Source: Lepidostoma basale (lineage: Eukaryota > Arthropoda > Insecta > Trichoptera > Lepidostomatidae). Taken from it: DNA of 64,000 nucleotides. Of this stretch, positions 43,155 to 53,097 are shown one piece after another (the first letter of the stretch is position 1; each line of letters opens with the position of its first letter). The stretch covers positions 1 to 64,000 of the forward strand of contig JAHDVF020000753.1 of NCBI GenBank assembly GCA_022606425.2. Reading direction: 5' to 3'. The notes below the pieces were generated by a model that had not been told where the DNA came from, ran no database searches, and saw only the letters and a list, made by a program, of their open reading frames with translations. A program made the position numbers and the translations under genes.

Positions 43155-43245
43155 TAGAGGTGCGAATAAAAGTGTTATGAACACAATAATAAAAGGAACT
43201 TTAAGATGGTTTGTACACATGGAAAAAATGAATGAAAAAAGATTT
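43155..43245 (+). mobile_element. RTE family A scrap
   Basis: GTGCGAATAAAAGTGTTATG, ACTTTAAGATGGTTTGTAC and ATGGAAAAAATGAATG match the KGSLRWFGHMERM block. Confidence 0.55.
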
Positions 43246-43249
43246 TAGA

Positions 43250-43490
43250 TACACTTAAGGCTTTAACACTTAACACCTAGAAGTTTAATTATTTTTTTAT
43301 GTAAATAACATGTTTCGCCTTTCTATGTCATTATCACATACACCATTTGATAATGCCTTAGAACGCGTAACATGTGTTCCCATAAACAACAATATAATTA
43401 CACTTCTAGTAAACAGACGTTTTCATTCGTATTAATTATTGAATATGGAGTTTTTCATCATTGTTTAAGTAAAAAAAATATATATTTTAT
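43250..43490. repeat. Fold-back family d
   Basis: Opposed ACATGTTTCGCCTTTC (minus core side) and TTTGATAATGCCTTAG (plus core side), then GTAAACAGACG-TTTTCATTCGTATT arm and the constant ATGGAGTTTTTCATC module. Confidence 0.6.
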
Positions 43491-43578
43491 TATTTATTGA
43501 TAATTTTCCAAGTACATGGTTTTAATACCCCCAAACTGAGGTAACCCGTTCTAGGAAGGCATTTTTCGCACATTATAC

Positions 43579-43841
43579 ATATCGCACCGTGAGTGTAAAA
43601 CCGAAACAAGTGCAAATATACAGTTTGGAGATATGGGAGTTTAAAGACTTCATATTGCTTGGAAAAACTGTTTTTTTAATAAACCAATGATTTTCAGTTT
43701 AAAGTAATATACCTATAAACCGAAAATCATTGGTTTATTTAAAAAAAAACAGTTTTTCCAAGCAATATGAAGTCTTTAAACTCCCATATCTCCAAATTGT
43801 ATATTTGCACTTGTTTCGGTTTAACACTCACGGTGCGATAT
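43579..43841. repeat. 263-bp inverted repeat
   Basis: Arms of about 120 bases meet at a short AT-rich centre near 43,710 and are nearly exact reverse complements (for example CCGAAACAAGTGCAAATATA against its complement at 43,799-43,821). I see no CUGANGA core. It lies next to the SINE, which begins 25 bases on. Confidence 0.8.
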
Positions 43842-43865
43842 AATCTCAATAGAAAAAATACAAAT

Positions 43866-44085
43866 CGACCTTCGTGGCAGTGTGGTAAGAGCTCTTACTT
43901 CCATTCCGATGGTCCCGGGTTCGATTCCCGGCAATGGCATTGTGATTGTCACACTGTCTTTGTTCTGGTGTAGAATTTACGTGACAATAAAATGGCGATA
44001 GATTGGCTACCTATCACATGTCATAAAAATCAATTTAATAGCTAAAATAAATTGTATACAGTAATTGGGTTCACACGACCTGTAA
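43866..44085 (+). mobile_element. tRNA-derived SINE
   Basis: Same organisation as the 30.5- and 41.6-kb copies. The A box has one change (TGGCAGTGTGG) and the B box is perfect. The 68-residue ORF over it is an artefact of SINE sequence. Confidence 0.8.
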
Positions 44086-44154
44086 AAAAGGAAAGGAAAA
44101 AAAATTAGGGAACAAAAGTTATCATAACAAGTATTAATATGAAATGAATTGTCT

Positions 44155-44245
44155 TATATGATAATTAATACAAACGAAAACGTGTGTCTTCTAGAAGTTT
44201 TATCATATTTTATATGAATGGCATGTTTTATTATTTTACTATTTT
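44155..44245 (-). repeat. Family d left arm
   Basis: ATACAAACGAAAACGTGTG, CTTCTAGAAGTTTTATC and GAATGGCATGTTT are the left arm of family d without a right partner. Confidence 0.55.
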
Positions 44246-45060
44246 AACAATTAATTCGAAACGAATATAGAAGCATCTGGATCTTTCCAAAGTACGACGA
44301 TGAGCGAACGATGGAAGCAATTGCGTTTAGTGGACCATATTACGTATATACATGCAGCTCTTACCTTTCACCGGAACTTCAGCTTATTCGGCCGATCTGG
44401 GAATCAAATCGGCCGATATGGCTCCGGGCCGCAATTTGGGCAAATGTGAGAGTGACCCACTGGACCACAACCAGTCCCAAGGTCGCTGAGATCATCTTAA
44501 TTATCATCTCAAACCATCACACCAAGTCGTAAGCGTGACGCCTCCTACGACCATCGAATCTGTACCATGATTAATGAATTTTAAGTGTGGCAAACAAAGT
44601 CAAAGTCAACTTTTTTTTAACGCGGGAACATTTAAATACTTCTTCCTACGATCGTTAGTTTTAAATCCATAGATACTTCAAAATATAATACACTTCCTGT
44701 TACTAATTACTGAAGTAAAATACTTTGTAGTATTATATTTCAGTAATTAGTAAATCTTCGAAACATATCGAGAAAATAAACTTAAGAGTAAAAAAAACAT
44801 TCATAAAAAATAGTCATTAAGGAAATTCCAGTGTTAACGCCTTAAGCTTATCAAAAAATATTTAAATATTTCTTCCAGGCCCCAAAATCAAGCCACCGCA
44901 TAATCCAACAACCCACCAAATCACCTGTCCAACAATGTTCCCATCAGACGTAAGAGAATAGTCACAAGAGATGAACCTCCTCAAGCCAAGAGATCCAAGT
45001 CGAAGTCCAATATACATATTTTATATGCACTAGTAATATATCACTCCCATAAAACGTATT
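44246..45060. other. No supported gene; small hairpin at 44,700
   Basis: ACTAATTACTGAAGTAAAAT and its complement form a hairpin at 44,700-44,752, followed by CTTCGAAACATATCGAGAAA, a possible half of a hammerhead-like repeat related to 57.9 kb. The 73-residue ORF at 44,311 has no known family. Confidence 0.35.
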
Positions 45061-45139
45061 GAAATATGGAAGTTTAAAGTAATTATATTAAAATACCTAC
45101 TTAAGAAATTGAAAAACTTTGTTTAATCCACTATTTAAT

Positions 45140-45215
45140 AAAAAATATTTAAAAACACGACATGTTTCGGGGGATACCTCCATCTTCAGGTGTAAAAATA
45201 TAATAAAAACTAAAC
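45140..45215 (-). ncRNA. Hammerhead ribozyme, type I, full-consensus core
   Basis: Minus strand: AUAUUU, UU, ACAC, CUGAAGA (45,189-45,183), extra U, stem II GGAGG-UAU-CCCCC, GAAA (45,168-45,165), CAUG, UC, GUGU, UUUU, AAAUAU. Proximal stem I ACAC/GUGU is 4 bp, the internal loop 2 by 4, and the distal helix 6 bp or more. The cleavage triplet is GUC, the most favourable. CAUG is self-complementary. Stem II has one A-C mismatch that the partner copy at 45,580 corrects (CCUCC), so the ancestral stem was perfect. Confidence 0.75.
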
Positions 45216-45559
45216 AAAGAAAAACTAAAAAAAACGCATTTAAAATTCGATACAATAATTCAAATTTAAAAATTAACCTGTTCTATTTGTTATAAGTAGG
45301 TACTAACAATAATTTTTTACTGTAAGAGCTAATAAACAATATTAAATAATAATAATACATGACGATAATATAACCAAAAAATATATGTAATAATAATTTT
45401 ATCATCATGTATTATTATTATTTAATATTATTTATTAGTTCTTACTGTCAAAAAATAATTGTTAGTACCTACTTATAACAAATAGTACAGGTTAATTTTT
45501 AAATTTGAATTATTGTATCGAATTTTAAATGCGTTTTTTATTAATCTTTGTTTGTTTAG

Positions 45560-45630
45560 TTTTTATTATATTTTTACACTCGAAGATGGAGGTATCCTCC
45601 GAAACATGTCGTGTTTTTTAATATTTTTTT
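45560..45630 (+). ncRNA. Hammerhead-like motif, two core changes
   Basis: ACAC, UCGAAGA (45,580-45,586), extra U, perfect stem II GGAGG-UAU-CCUCC, GAAA (45,601-45,604), CAUG, UC, GUGU. C3 and U4 are exchanged, which should abolish activity. All other elements are intact. Confidence 0.65.
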
Positions 45631-45892
45631 TATTAAATTGTGGATTAAAGAAAGTTTTTCAATTTCCTAAGTATATTAATTACTATGGAATTCCACAGTG
45701 TAAATACCTTAGCGTTCAATAAGTTAATTATATTAAGTTTAGTAGAATTTGTTTGTGGGGAGCAACGGGAAAATACCACATTAAAGGCCCAAGTGACATC
45801 CAAAGAACCAGCAAAGATGTTAGACTTGCAAAGATGCAAACTTATCCCTATAATTTAAACATAATATTATTAAAGGTTTTATTTATTACGCC

Positions 45893-46245
45893 TTAGAAAG
45901 GCGAAACTATGTCTACTTGCTCACAAAGCCTTACATGGCAAACACCCTACTAACTCTCAGAACTTTACAAGCTATTGGAACTGAACCCTCTACAGTCAAC
46001 GCTACGATCTGCAAGTGAAGAAACAACAAACAAACTTCTTGTCCCACGGCGTCAAAGACCTTCAATTTTCTGGGATCGTGCATTTGGCATCGCGGGGGCG
46101 TTGGCGTGGAACAGGTTGTCCAACAATATCCGAAATCAGGACAACGAAGGAGTATTCAGAAGCTCTCTTAAAAGTATACTTTAGAGAAGATTTCCGGACA
46201 AAGAGCGCCCTTGAAGTGAATCGCTAACATAAAAAGCGCTATAAA
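45893..46245 (+). mobile_element. L2/CR1-like LINE 3' end
   Basis: Plus reading: LRLRKAKLCLLAHKALHG, LNPLQSTLRSASEETTNKLL, VPRRQ, FWDRAFGIAGALAWNRL, NNIRNQDNEGVFRSSL, then GAGCGCCCTTGAAGTGAATC and AAAAAGCGCTATAAAA. It is close to the 9.3-kb copy. A run of frameshifts breaks it near 45,960. Confidence 0.8.
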
Positions 46246-46274
46246 AATCACCATCAAATATGTCACACTACTAG

Positions 46275-46560
46275 AAAACATTGTACAAAATAATGAAACG
46301 ATCATCAAGATGGTTTGGACACATGCAAAGAATGAATGAATAAAGAATGGAAAAAATATGTATATCTTAACGATGTAAATAGAAATAGAAATAGAGGAAG
46401 ACTGAGGAAAACGTGGCACAATCGAATAAATCAAATATTGAATGTCGACAACGTGGGGAGTCGGAGAAATCGACGTGCGTGCATGACACGATGTATGAAT
46501 GTAGAGGAATCGAGAGTAAGTATGTCAGAAATGAAAAGTATGGCAATCCATTTTTTTAAG
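46275..46560 (+). mobile_element. RTE family A LINE tail
   Basis: Contains RSSRWFGHMQRMNE-like, NRNRGRLRKTWHNRINQILN and RRACMTRCMNVEESR blocks. The 3' end stops at CATTTTTTTAAGTTAGTTAA without the normal stop region. Confidence 0.7.
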
Positions 46561-46573
46561 TTAGTTAATAATA

Positions 46574-46790
46574 ATTCAATAAAACGATGTTTTTTTAACT
46601 ACTTCCACTTTTGTCTTTATTTCGACAGCGACTGTCACCAGTCTGTCGATGCCAGTGAGTCTGGCGAAACCGGTCGCTGTCGAAAAAAAGACAAAGTGGA
46701 AGTAGTTTAAAAACATTGTTTTATTTAATTATTATTTAAAATGAACTTCCATTGAGAGATTTCAGTAAAATCATTTGATTATCTTAAAAA
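46574..46790. repeat. Fold-back family b with flank
   Basis: Arms 46,595-46,631 and 46,673-46,709 pair with few mismatches. The centre reads CTGTCGA, T, GCCAG-TGAGT-CTGGC, GAAA, CCGG, TC, GCTGTCG. The compensating change in the stem II loop leaves the stem perfect. The ATTTAAAATGAACTTCCATT module follows at 46,732. Confidence 0.7.
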
Positions 46791-46859
46791 GTTAGTTAGT
46801 TAGTTAGAAAACGGCCATTTTCATTCGTATCAATTAAAAAGTTTTACATTAAAGCAGCA

Positions 46860-47230
46860 GTAAAGGAGTGTGCAAACATTGAGATAATACTCGTATGTAG
46901 CCCATCTTTGCGAGATACCAGTTCGTTCCGTATTCGTGTTAGAAACTTGACATCGGTCGTTAGACGAGAGGTAGATCGCAGAATCCCAGATTTGTGGCGA
47001 ATGCTTCAATCGGCGCGGCAGTAATCCCGCGTTAGGTCAACTCAGCCCCATTCTCAGTGCAAGTGGTACACCATCCGCACCGGGCAGATCCGCCATCTCT
47101 AACGGTCTCTAGCTCTGGCTCTAGCTCTAGTCTAGCAATACTCTACTGCCTACTTGGACTGGGAAAGTTATAGCTTCCCATTGGCGCGCAACCATTGTAC
47201 TTCGAATACTCAAATCTTTATATTATTATT
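46860..47230. other. GC-richer low-repeat island
   Basis: Unique-looking DNA with a CTAGCTCTGGCTCTAGCTC near-repeat at 47,109-47,135. No ORF. Confidence 0.3.
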
Positions 47231-47234
47231 AATG

Positions 47235-47300
47235 TATTGTTATTACGCCAACTAGTTTCACTTGTACCCAACTCCATCAAGGAAATATTGACACTACATA
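47235..47300 (-). ncRNA. Decayed hammerhead-like motif
   Basis: Minus: CUUGAUG, stem II region with ACAAGU, GAAA, CUAG, UU, GGCG. It keeps the GAAACTAGTTGGC signature of the 29.07-kb ribozyme, but the first half of the core is altered. Confidence 0.45.
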
Positions 47301-47685
47301 AAAATACAGATTTACATAAATAAATGTAGTATGGTGTTCATTTTAGCAGCTGTCAAAAGTGAATTTTTTATATTTTTTTAAATGTCCACTTGAATATCAC
47401 AGTTTCAAATCTATAGTGTGACATATTGAATAAATTAAACTGAAAAATAATCAACACGGTAACAATACAAATATATAACCATGAAGCTCCTGTGCAATAA
47501 AATAATTTGGAATAAAAATAATAAACCCGATGGTTTTATTAAAAAAAGCCTTTTTATTGACAATAGTTGGCATGTCAAATATTTTATATATTCCTTCATA
47601 GTACTTCAATATGATATATTTTCGAACGAAAAAATCTACCATATTGGAAGTTGGAAGAACGATTTGAAGTGGAGGAAAATAGATT
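47301..47685. other. No recognised feature
   Basis: AT-rich. Overlapping 63- and 68-residue ORFs on opposite strands have no family. Confidence 0.35.
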
Positions 47686-47760
47686 GATATGTCAGGATAT
47701 AGTAGTGTGGCGGTTCATTCTCTCTGCCTAAGCTGCAAGAGAATCGACGTGATGGTTTTT
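47686..47760 (+). mobile_element. RTE family A terminal scrap
   Basis: GATATGTCAGGATATAGTAG, GTGGCGGTTCATTCTCTCTG and ATCGACGTGATGG correspond to the VCQDRVVWRSILSA block and stop region. Confidence 0.6.
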
Positions 47761-47814
47761 TGTTGTTAAAGGAAAACAATTAATATTTTATATATATTTT
47801 TGTAAATACTATAA

Positions 47815-47985
47815 ATTGTCGCTACAGTTTTTTCGCCAAACTATATTGGCGAAACAGCTGTCGCGAAAATCTCATAAAAAAATATGATACTAATATTAAC
47901 AGTGTTTTCAAACACAAAGAATGATTAATAATGAAGTATAATAATATTTCAGTCAAAACAATAGATTATCTAAATGAAATAATGT
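47815..47985 (+). repeat. Hammerhead-like fold-back, first half of core lost
   Basis: GCCAA-loop-TTGGC stem II, GAAA (47,851-47,854), CAGCTG, TC, GCGAAAATC. This is the 3' half of the 29.5/57-kb family, with a decayed opposed copy (GTCGCTACAGTTTTTTCG) on the left. CUGANGA is missing. Confidence 0.5.
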
Positions 47986-48565
47986 TTTTTTTTTCAATTT
48001 TGATACTGTTTTGACATTGTTTTTCCACTTTAATCACAAAAACCTTCCTTCATAAAAAAATCTGTGTGTAGCGTAACAAAAAGGCATTCAACAAATAACG
48101 ATTTTTTTGTAAAAAATTTCGAGCACCAATTGTTCCCCAGCACTGACCTCAAACCGGACTAAGTGTGAGCACAAAGCCGTCCCCAGCTTTGATATTTCGT
48201 GTTACAGAAATGAGAGTAATAATCCCATTAGGTGTATTAGTTGACTATGTTCTAATAGTCCACCGCATCTGATCCCCATTCGTCGCGGCTCTTCCCCCGC
48301 TGCAGATTCCGACCAATTAATATCCTCAATTGAAATCGTTTCTTTACTCTTAACTCGCAACATTTTAAACCTCTATCGTCTATGAGATCAAGTAACGTAT
48401 TGCTGTAATCAATTCAATTAGATAATTGGCAACGATAGATGGCAGCTGAATACTTGCTATAGTGGTACAATTACATCTGAAGAGTTTTGATCCTCTCAAC
48501 ATATTTTTATCATTCAATTCACACGCGTATATTAAATAAATATTTTTCAATGTACGAGTAAACGG
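47986..48565. other. Low-repeat island, GC-richer 48,120-48,345
   Basis: No ORF or repeat signature. Contains CCGCATCTGATCC and CGTCGCGGCTCTTCC. Candidate conserved non-coding DNA. Confidence 0.3.
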
Positions 48566-48569
48566 TACT

Positions 48570-49030
48570 AGTATTCTTCTTCTTCTTCAAGTGCCCTGTC
48601 GGATCCCCCCAACGTTGGCGATCACCTTGGCGAATCTGTCCCTGTCCTGCGCCACTCGGAACAGCTCCTCCACACTTTGGATGCCGGTCCACTCCCTCAC
48701 GTTTCGCAGCCAGAACATTTGTCTCCTTCCGGGCCCTCGGCGTCCCTCAATTTTCCCCTCCAATATCAATTATCATCTTGAAGAAAGTGGTACTTTTCCC
48801 CACGCAGTATATGCCCCAGATGTGAGATCTTTCGAACCTTGATAGTAGATAACAGTTCCCTGTCAACTCTTGCTCGCCTCAGGACTTCGGTATTGGTAAC
48901 CATGTATGTCCAGGCAACTCTGACCATTCGGCGATGGAGCCACATTTCAAATGCTTCCAGTCTGTTCATTGAGTTTACTTTCAAGGTCCACGTTTCACAT
49001 CCGTACAATAAAACAAGTCTTGCTCTATGG
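48570..49030 (-). mobile_element. RTE family B LINE C-terminal region
   Basis: Two minus frames join at about 48,768: MYGCETWTLKVNSMNRLEAF, EMWLHRRMVRVAW, LGHILRGEKYHFLQ and EGKIEGRRGPGRRQMFWLRN, VREWTG, IANVGGIRQGT. This is the classic C-terminus of RTE/BovB-like reverse transcriptases (EMW-RRM, GH, GRR-WL-N). A single frameshift breaks it. The GAA-type tail is at 48,575-48,589 in reverse complement. Confidence 0.85.
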
Positions 49031-49034
49031 CGCC

Positions 49035-49661
49035 AGTATAGAAAGAGTACACATATTTAAATATCTTGGCAGTGTTATAACAGACAACATTGATCCCGAA
49101 AAATAAGTGAGATGCAAAATTTAGATTAAGAGGGCCGCATTCAATAATATGAGACTATTCTTCTGCAATGACAACATCATCTTAAGATTGAGACAGAGGA
49201 TGGTCAAGTGCTATATTTGGTCCATATTACTATACGGAGTGGAGACCTGGGCCCTAAAAGTGAACACAATAAATCGTAAAGAAGCACTTGAAATGTGACT
49301 CCATCGCAGAATGTTGCGGATCTCATGGACTGATATGGTCACCAACAATGAGGTGCTACATAGAACCAGAGTAGGAAGAGAATTATTGTCTGATGTGAAG
49401 TCTAGAAAGATGGCATATTTGGGACAAATCTCCGCAACGAGAAATACGATCTGCTGCACCTCATCATAAAAGGGAAGATCGAGGGTAGGCGCGGTGTGGG
49501 AAGACCCCAGATGTCCTGGCTCGAGAAAATCAAGGAATGGACCGAAGTTCGGGGGGTGGGGGAGTTGTTCCGTCTGCCACAGGACAGAGAGGCCTACGCT
49601 AGGGTGATAGCCGACGGCGACGTTGGGGGGACCTGACATGGCACTCGAAGAAGAAGAAGAA
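49035..49661 (+). mobile_element. RTE family B LINE C-terminal region, opposite strand
   Basis: Plus reading starts at the RT end (FKYLGSVITDNIDPEK, then stop) and continues RMVKCYIWSILLYGVETWAL, LEM-stop-LHRRMLRISWTD, GKIEGRRGVGRPQMSWLEKI, KEWTEV and ends at a GAAGAAGAAGAAGAAG tail (49,645-49,661). At least two stops and one frameshift are present. It stands head-to-head with the 48.57-49.03 kb copy. Confidence 0.8.
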
Positions 49662-49662
49662 G

Positions 49663-49945
49663 ATGTCAGTGCACAATGGTGTTATTGTGTCGACTGTTTC
49701 GTATGCAACTGGGATAAGAAGGATGAAAGTTGAATAAATGCAGTAGAAATGAGATCTCTTAGACGAATGATGGTGTGTCAAATGCACCTATAAGATGTGA
49801 AAGCAGTGCAAATGAAAGAGTCATAAAGATGGTTCAGACACATGGAAAGAATGAATGATGAAAGAACGATAAATAAAGTATATATTTACGATGTATACAG
49901 AACAACAAATAGAGGAAGACCGAGGGAAACATTTCCTAGTATAAA
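49663..49945 (+). mobile_element. RTE family A tail, decayed
   Basis: GTGCACAATGGTGTTATTG (VHNGV step), CAGTAGAAATGAGATCTC, RRM, RWFRHMERMN, RGRPRET blocks. It begins directly at the end of the family B tail. Confidence 0.6.
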
Positions 49946-50540
49946 TGCCATTTTTATCTTCTTCAAACACTCTAAAATTTGATAATAACTAATACTATTC
50001 AATTTTATTTATTATTGTGGTCATCAATAATTTAATATTACACAAAATAATAACGTACGTATGTTCCTGAAACTAATACGAGTATAACATAACATATCAT
50101 TCTATGTACGCGGGTCTCACCTGCATATTGAAATCTGCAAGTTATTAATCAAAAACATTCGTTTCCGAGTTTCACACATGGCCGCCATTTACTGATTGGT
50201 CTCGCCACATCACGCATCAACAGACCGGGTAGGGCAGAGGGTGTATTATTATTTACCCGTGGACCCCAGAATCCCAGACGGGAGTAAGCAAACACGGATG
50301 CTAACCCGGAGAGGGAGGAAACCAAATATATCCTTCATCCCTTAGCCCCCAGTGGTCACTGCGATATATTTTCCTAATCTGAAATCCCTATTTGAATTAT
50401 TATTTCAAAATTTTATCTTAGCCCCATTTACTGTGATATTTAGTGTTATAAATATAATATTTGTTTTTACTGAATTTATATGCTATTCATAGATATGAAA
50501 TTTGTACAATAATACATTTAAGGGTTTAACATTTTAAAAC
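49946..50540. other. Low-repeat DNA, GC-richer 50,110-50,350
   Basis: Unique-looking, no ORF. Confidence 0.25.
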
Positions 50541-50544
50541 AAAA

Positions 50545-50700
50545 TAACTAATCATCACGCCGTCTCTCTGAAGGAGTAGACGGTAAAAAAAAACGGCACA
50601 CTGTTATTTTTTTAGATACTTTTCTCGATTCCTAAACATTCTTACATCATGTCATGCACGCACGTAGATTTCTCCGACTCCGCAATGGTATTTTACAATT
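50545..50700 (-). mobile_element. RTE family A 3' end
   Basis: AATCATCACGCCGTCTCTC, GAAGGAGTAGACGG and CATGCACGCACGTAGATTTC are the reverse complement of the family A tail region. Truncated after about 155 bases. Confidence 0.65.
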
Positions 50701-50935
50701 TATGGTAATAATATATATTTTTATTGAGATTTTAACATAATAATGCACTACGGATGCAAGGACCGCATAAATGGTTTGGGCATGAGTTTTGAGTGTAGGT
50801 CGATATAATAAAAAATCACTCTAAAACCGATAAAGCAATCGCGTTTTCATTTTATGTATTTAATATATTTTACAATGGAGTTTTACAAAATAAAAACCAA
50901 AACCATCAACAATGATTTATAGTATTCCGATGATT
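50701..50935. other. No recognised feature
   Basis: AT-rich spacer. Confidence 0.3.
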
Positions 50936-50937
50936 TA

Positions 50938-51066
50938 ACTACTAACTAACCATCACGCCATTTCCTCGTAGGAGTAGGCCGAGAGGATGGATCGCCACAA
51001 TGCTCTGTCCTGGCATACCTCTCAGGGTTCCTCTACATTCATACATCGCACCATGCACGCACGTGA
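50938..51066 (-). mobile_element. RTE family A 3' end
   Basis: ACTAACTAACCATCACGCC, CGAGAGGATGGATCGCCAC and CATGCACGCACGTGACG. It belongs to the NQLLKGG subfamily and is cut at 51,066 in the middle of the RRAC block. Confidence 0.65.
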
Positions 51067-51104
51067 CGCCGATGATTTAATTTTTAAATAATGAAATTTA
51101 TGTA

Positions 51105-51245
51105 TTAAGTGTGCTTCCATTTGTGTTTATGTTCGAACGGTTTCGGCAGCTTGCTGCCATCTTCTGGGAGAGAGAAGACAAGAAGATGGCAGCAAGCTGC
51201 CGAAACCGGTCGAACATAAACACGAGTGGAAGCAAACTAATAAAT
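51105..51245. repeat. Fold-back family g with opposed hammerhead-like cores
   Basis: Arms 51,109-51,165 and 51,181-51,238 pair over about 57 bp. Minus core: CAGAAGA (51,166-51,160), extra U, stem II GGCAGC-AA-GCUGCC, GAAA, CCGU, UC, GAAC. Plus core: AAGAAGA (51,180-51,186), extra U, the same stem II, GAAA (51,202-51,205), CCGG, UC, GAAC. The core differs from CUGANGA at U4 only (minus) or at C3 and U4 (plus). The flank AAAATGAGCTTCTACCAAG at 51,293 resembles the family b flank. Confidence 0.65.
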
Positions 51246-52060
51246 ATATAATAATAAAGAAATTTTGTATACATTTTTTGTTTTCATTATCTAAAATGAG
51301 CTTCTACCAAGAAATTTCAATTCAAAACATTAATTATTAGATTGAATTTTTCATTTATTTTGTGGCATGTTGATTCATTTTCAATAATTTGTTTGTATCA
51401 ATATAATATACAATATAGATGTTCGACTTTATTTTAAAATTTTATGAAATAAAAATATATCACCATTTCGTATAGCATATCAAATCCTGTGTGAATCGTA
51501 TTTGTGATTCCCGACCTATTTCATTTTCCTCTTTATACCAACAGAAGTAATATTGCCTCTGTAACCCTTTCCATTTATGTAAGCAATAGATTCGTATATG
51601 TTGACTATATATATTTAGGCGTTCCGTAAAATCTGCTTGCCCCTTCAGAATCAGGGGGTTCGGAATGTTTGCTGAAGTCGAAATTGAGGAAAGTAGAGTT
51701 TTTAGTAGGGGCTGCGGTGCTACCAGACTGCAGGCAAACACGGCCACCCCAGGGTGGCTTCATTCACTTTCCGCTAACTTCGGGTCAGTTCGGATCATAC
51801 ACGTCCACATCCATACGAACAGTATCAACGAGTATTTTAATCAAAAGTTATGCCTTGAATTTCCAAATCTCACTAAATTGATATTAAGTGAGTTAATTAT
51901 TATTATAGGTTAGAAACATAACTTGCACTATACTCGTATATACGAGTATTACCCATTCAAATTTTATGATAATATCTTCACATCATAAAAAAATGGTTGC
52001 TTTCCAAATCTGTTAATGAATTATGTTATTTATCATGGAATTTCATTTATTTAAAAAAAA
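51246..52060. other. No supported gene
   Basis: AT-rich with a GC-richer stretch at 51,690-51,830. Overlapping 70-95 residue ORFs on both strands show no family. Confidence 0.3.
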
Positions 52061-52064
52061 TGTT

Positions 52065-52485
52065 AACTAACTAATCAACTTCCACGCCGTCTTTCCGGAG
52101 GGGTAGGCAGAAATAATGAACCGCCACATTGTTCTGTCCTGACATACTTCTCTCGATTCCTCTACATTTATACGTCGTGAAATGCACACATGTCGATTTT
52201 TGCTCCTTACGTGACCGACATTTAATATTTGATTGATTAGATCGTGCCACGTTTTCCTCGGCCTTCCTGTATTTCTACTACTTTCCAAACCACCCTTCCA
52301 TTATTGTGTTCATAACACTTTCATTCGCACCGCGTTCATTTATTAAATTTGCATTTGACACTCTATCATAGGTACTTATTATATATTTACCTCACATTCG
52401 TATTAGAGATCTCATTTCTACTGGATTTTTCCTACTTTCATTCTTATTTTGTCAGTTCCATGCTTCACTTCGATACACGAGGGTC
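52065..52485 (-). mobile_element. RTE family A LINE tail
   Basis: Minus: SSRNTGRPRKTWHDLINQIL, HVCISRRINVEESREVCQDR and SAYPSGKTA. Its 5' end, at about 52,484, is the MYGSE step (reverse complement CGATACACGAGGGTCAG). Frameshifted between 52,285 and 52,440. Confidence 0.7.
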
Positions 52486-52641
52486 AGTTTAAAAGTTAAA
52501 AAAAAAACTTTTGATAATTTATTTTATTAATACTGCGAAATTTCATAATTATAAATTAATAAAGAATATATTTTTTCCATCCGTTAATAAATAAACTGAA
52601 AACAGCGATATCCAAAAAATCTGATATCCATTACTGTACAT

Positions 52642-53020
52642 AACTAACTAACTAACCATCACGCCATTTCCCCGGAGGGGTAGGCAGAGAGGATGGATCG
52701 CCACACTGGCCTGTCCTGCCATACCTCTCGGGCATCCTCTACATTCGCATTCCTCATACATCGCACCATGCACGCACGTCGATTATTTCGACTTCGAATG
52801 TGGCCGCCTTTTAGTAATTGATTAATTTGGTCATGCCATGTTTTCCTCGGTCGTCCTCGGCTTCTTTTCCCACTCACGCTGCTTGTGTACAACTTTTTAA
52901 CCATTCTACTCTCATCCATTCGTTCCATATGTCCGAACCATCTCAGGGATCCTTTTTTAATTTTATTCATGATGCTGTCATCTGCCTTACATTTCTTTCT
53001 TATTTCATCGTTCGTTACTG
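52642..53020 (-). mobile_element. RTE family A LINE, 103-residue frame
   Basis: Minus: MNKIKKGSLRWFGHMERMDE, SVSGKRSRGRPRKTWHDQIN, QLLKGGHIRSRNNRRACMV, ILSAYPSGEMA, with a (CTAA)n tail at 52,642. The RCMRNANVEDARE segment has the same kind of short insert as the 24.9-kb copy (RCMRNDVEE), at the same codon. Confidence 0.85.
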
Positions 53021-53097
53021 TACATAATGTTATATATTTGTCTTTTACAATTTACTTACCAAATTTTTTTTTAAATTTGAATATTGCGCGATAAGAA

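Larger units (their letters stand above)
45065..45692. repeat. 628-bp palindrome with a hammerhead core in each arm
   Basis: The two arms are reverse complements over about 290 bases, centred near 45,378, diverged by scattered substitutions and small indels. Each arm holds one ribozyme motif pointing away from the centre. Confidence 0.8.

Noticed and set aside
45893..45935. GCCTTAGAAAGGCGAAACTA followed by TGTC looks like a family d hammerhead core
   Set aside because: In the plus frame these bases encode LRLRKAKLCLLAHKA, aligning with LRLPERIDYKLCLLVHKA of the 9.3-kb L2-like element. It is LINE coding sequence, and there is no CUGANGA or stem I.
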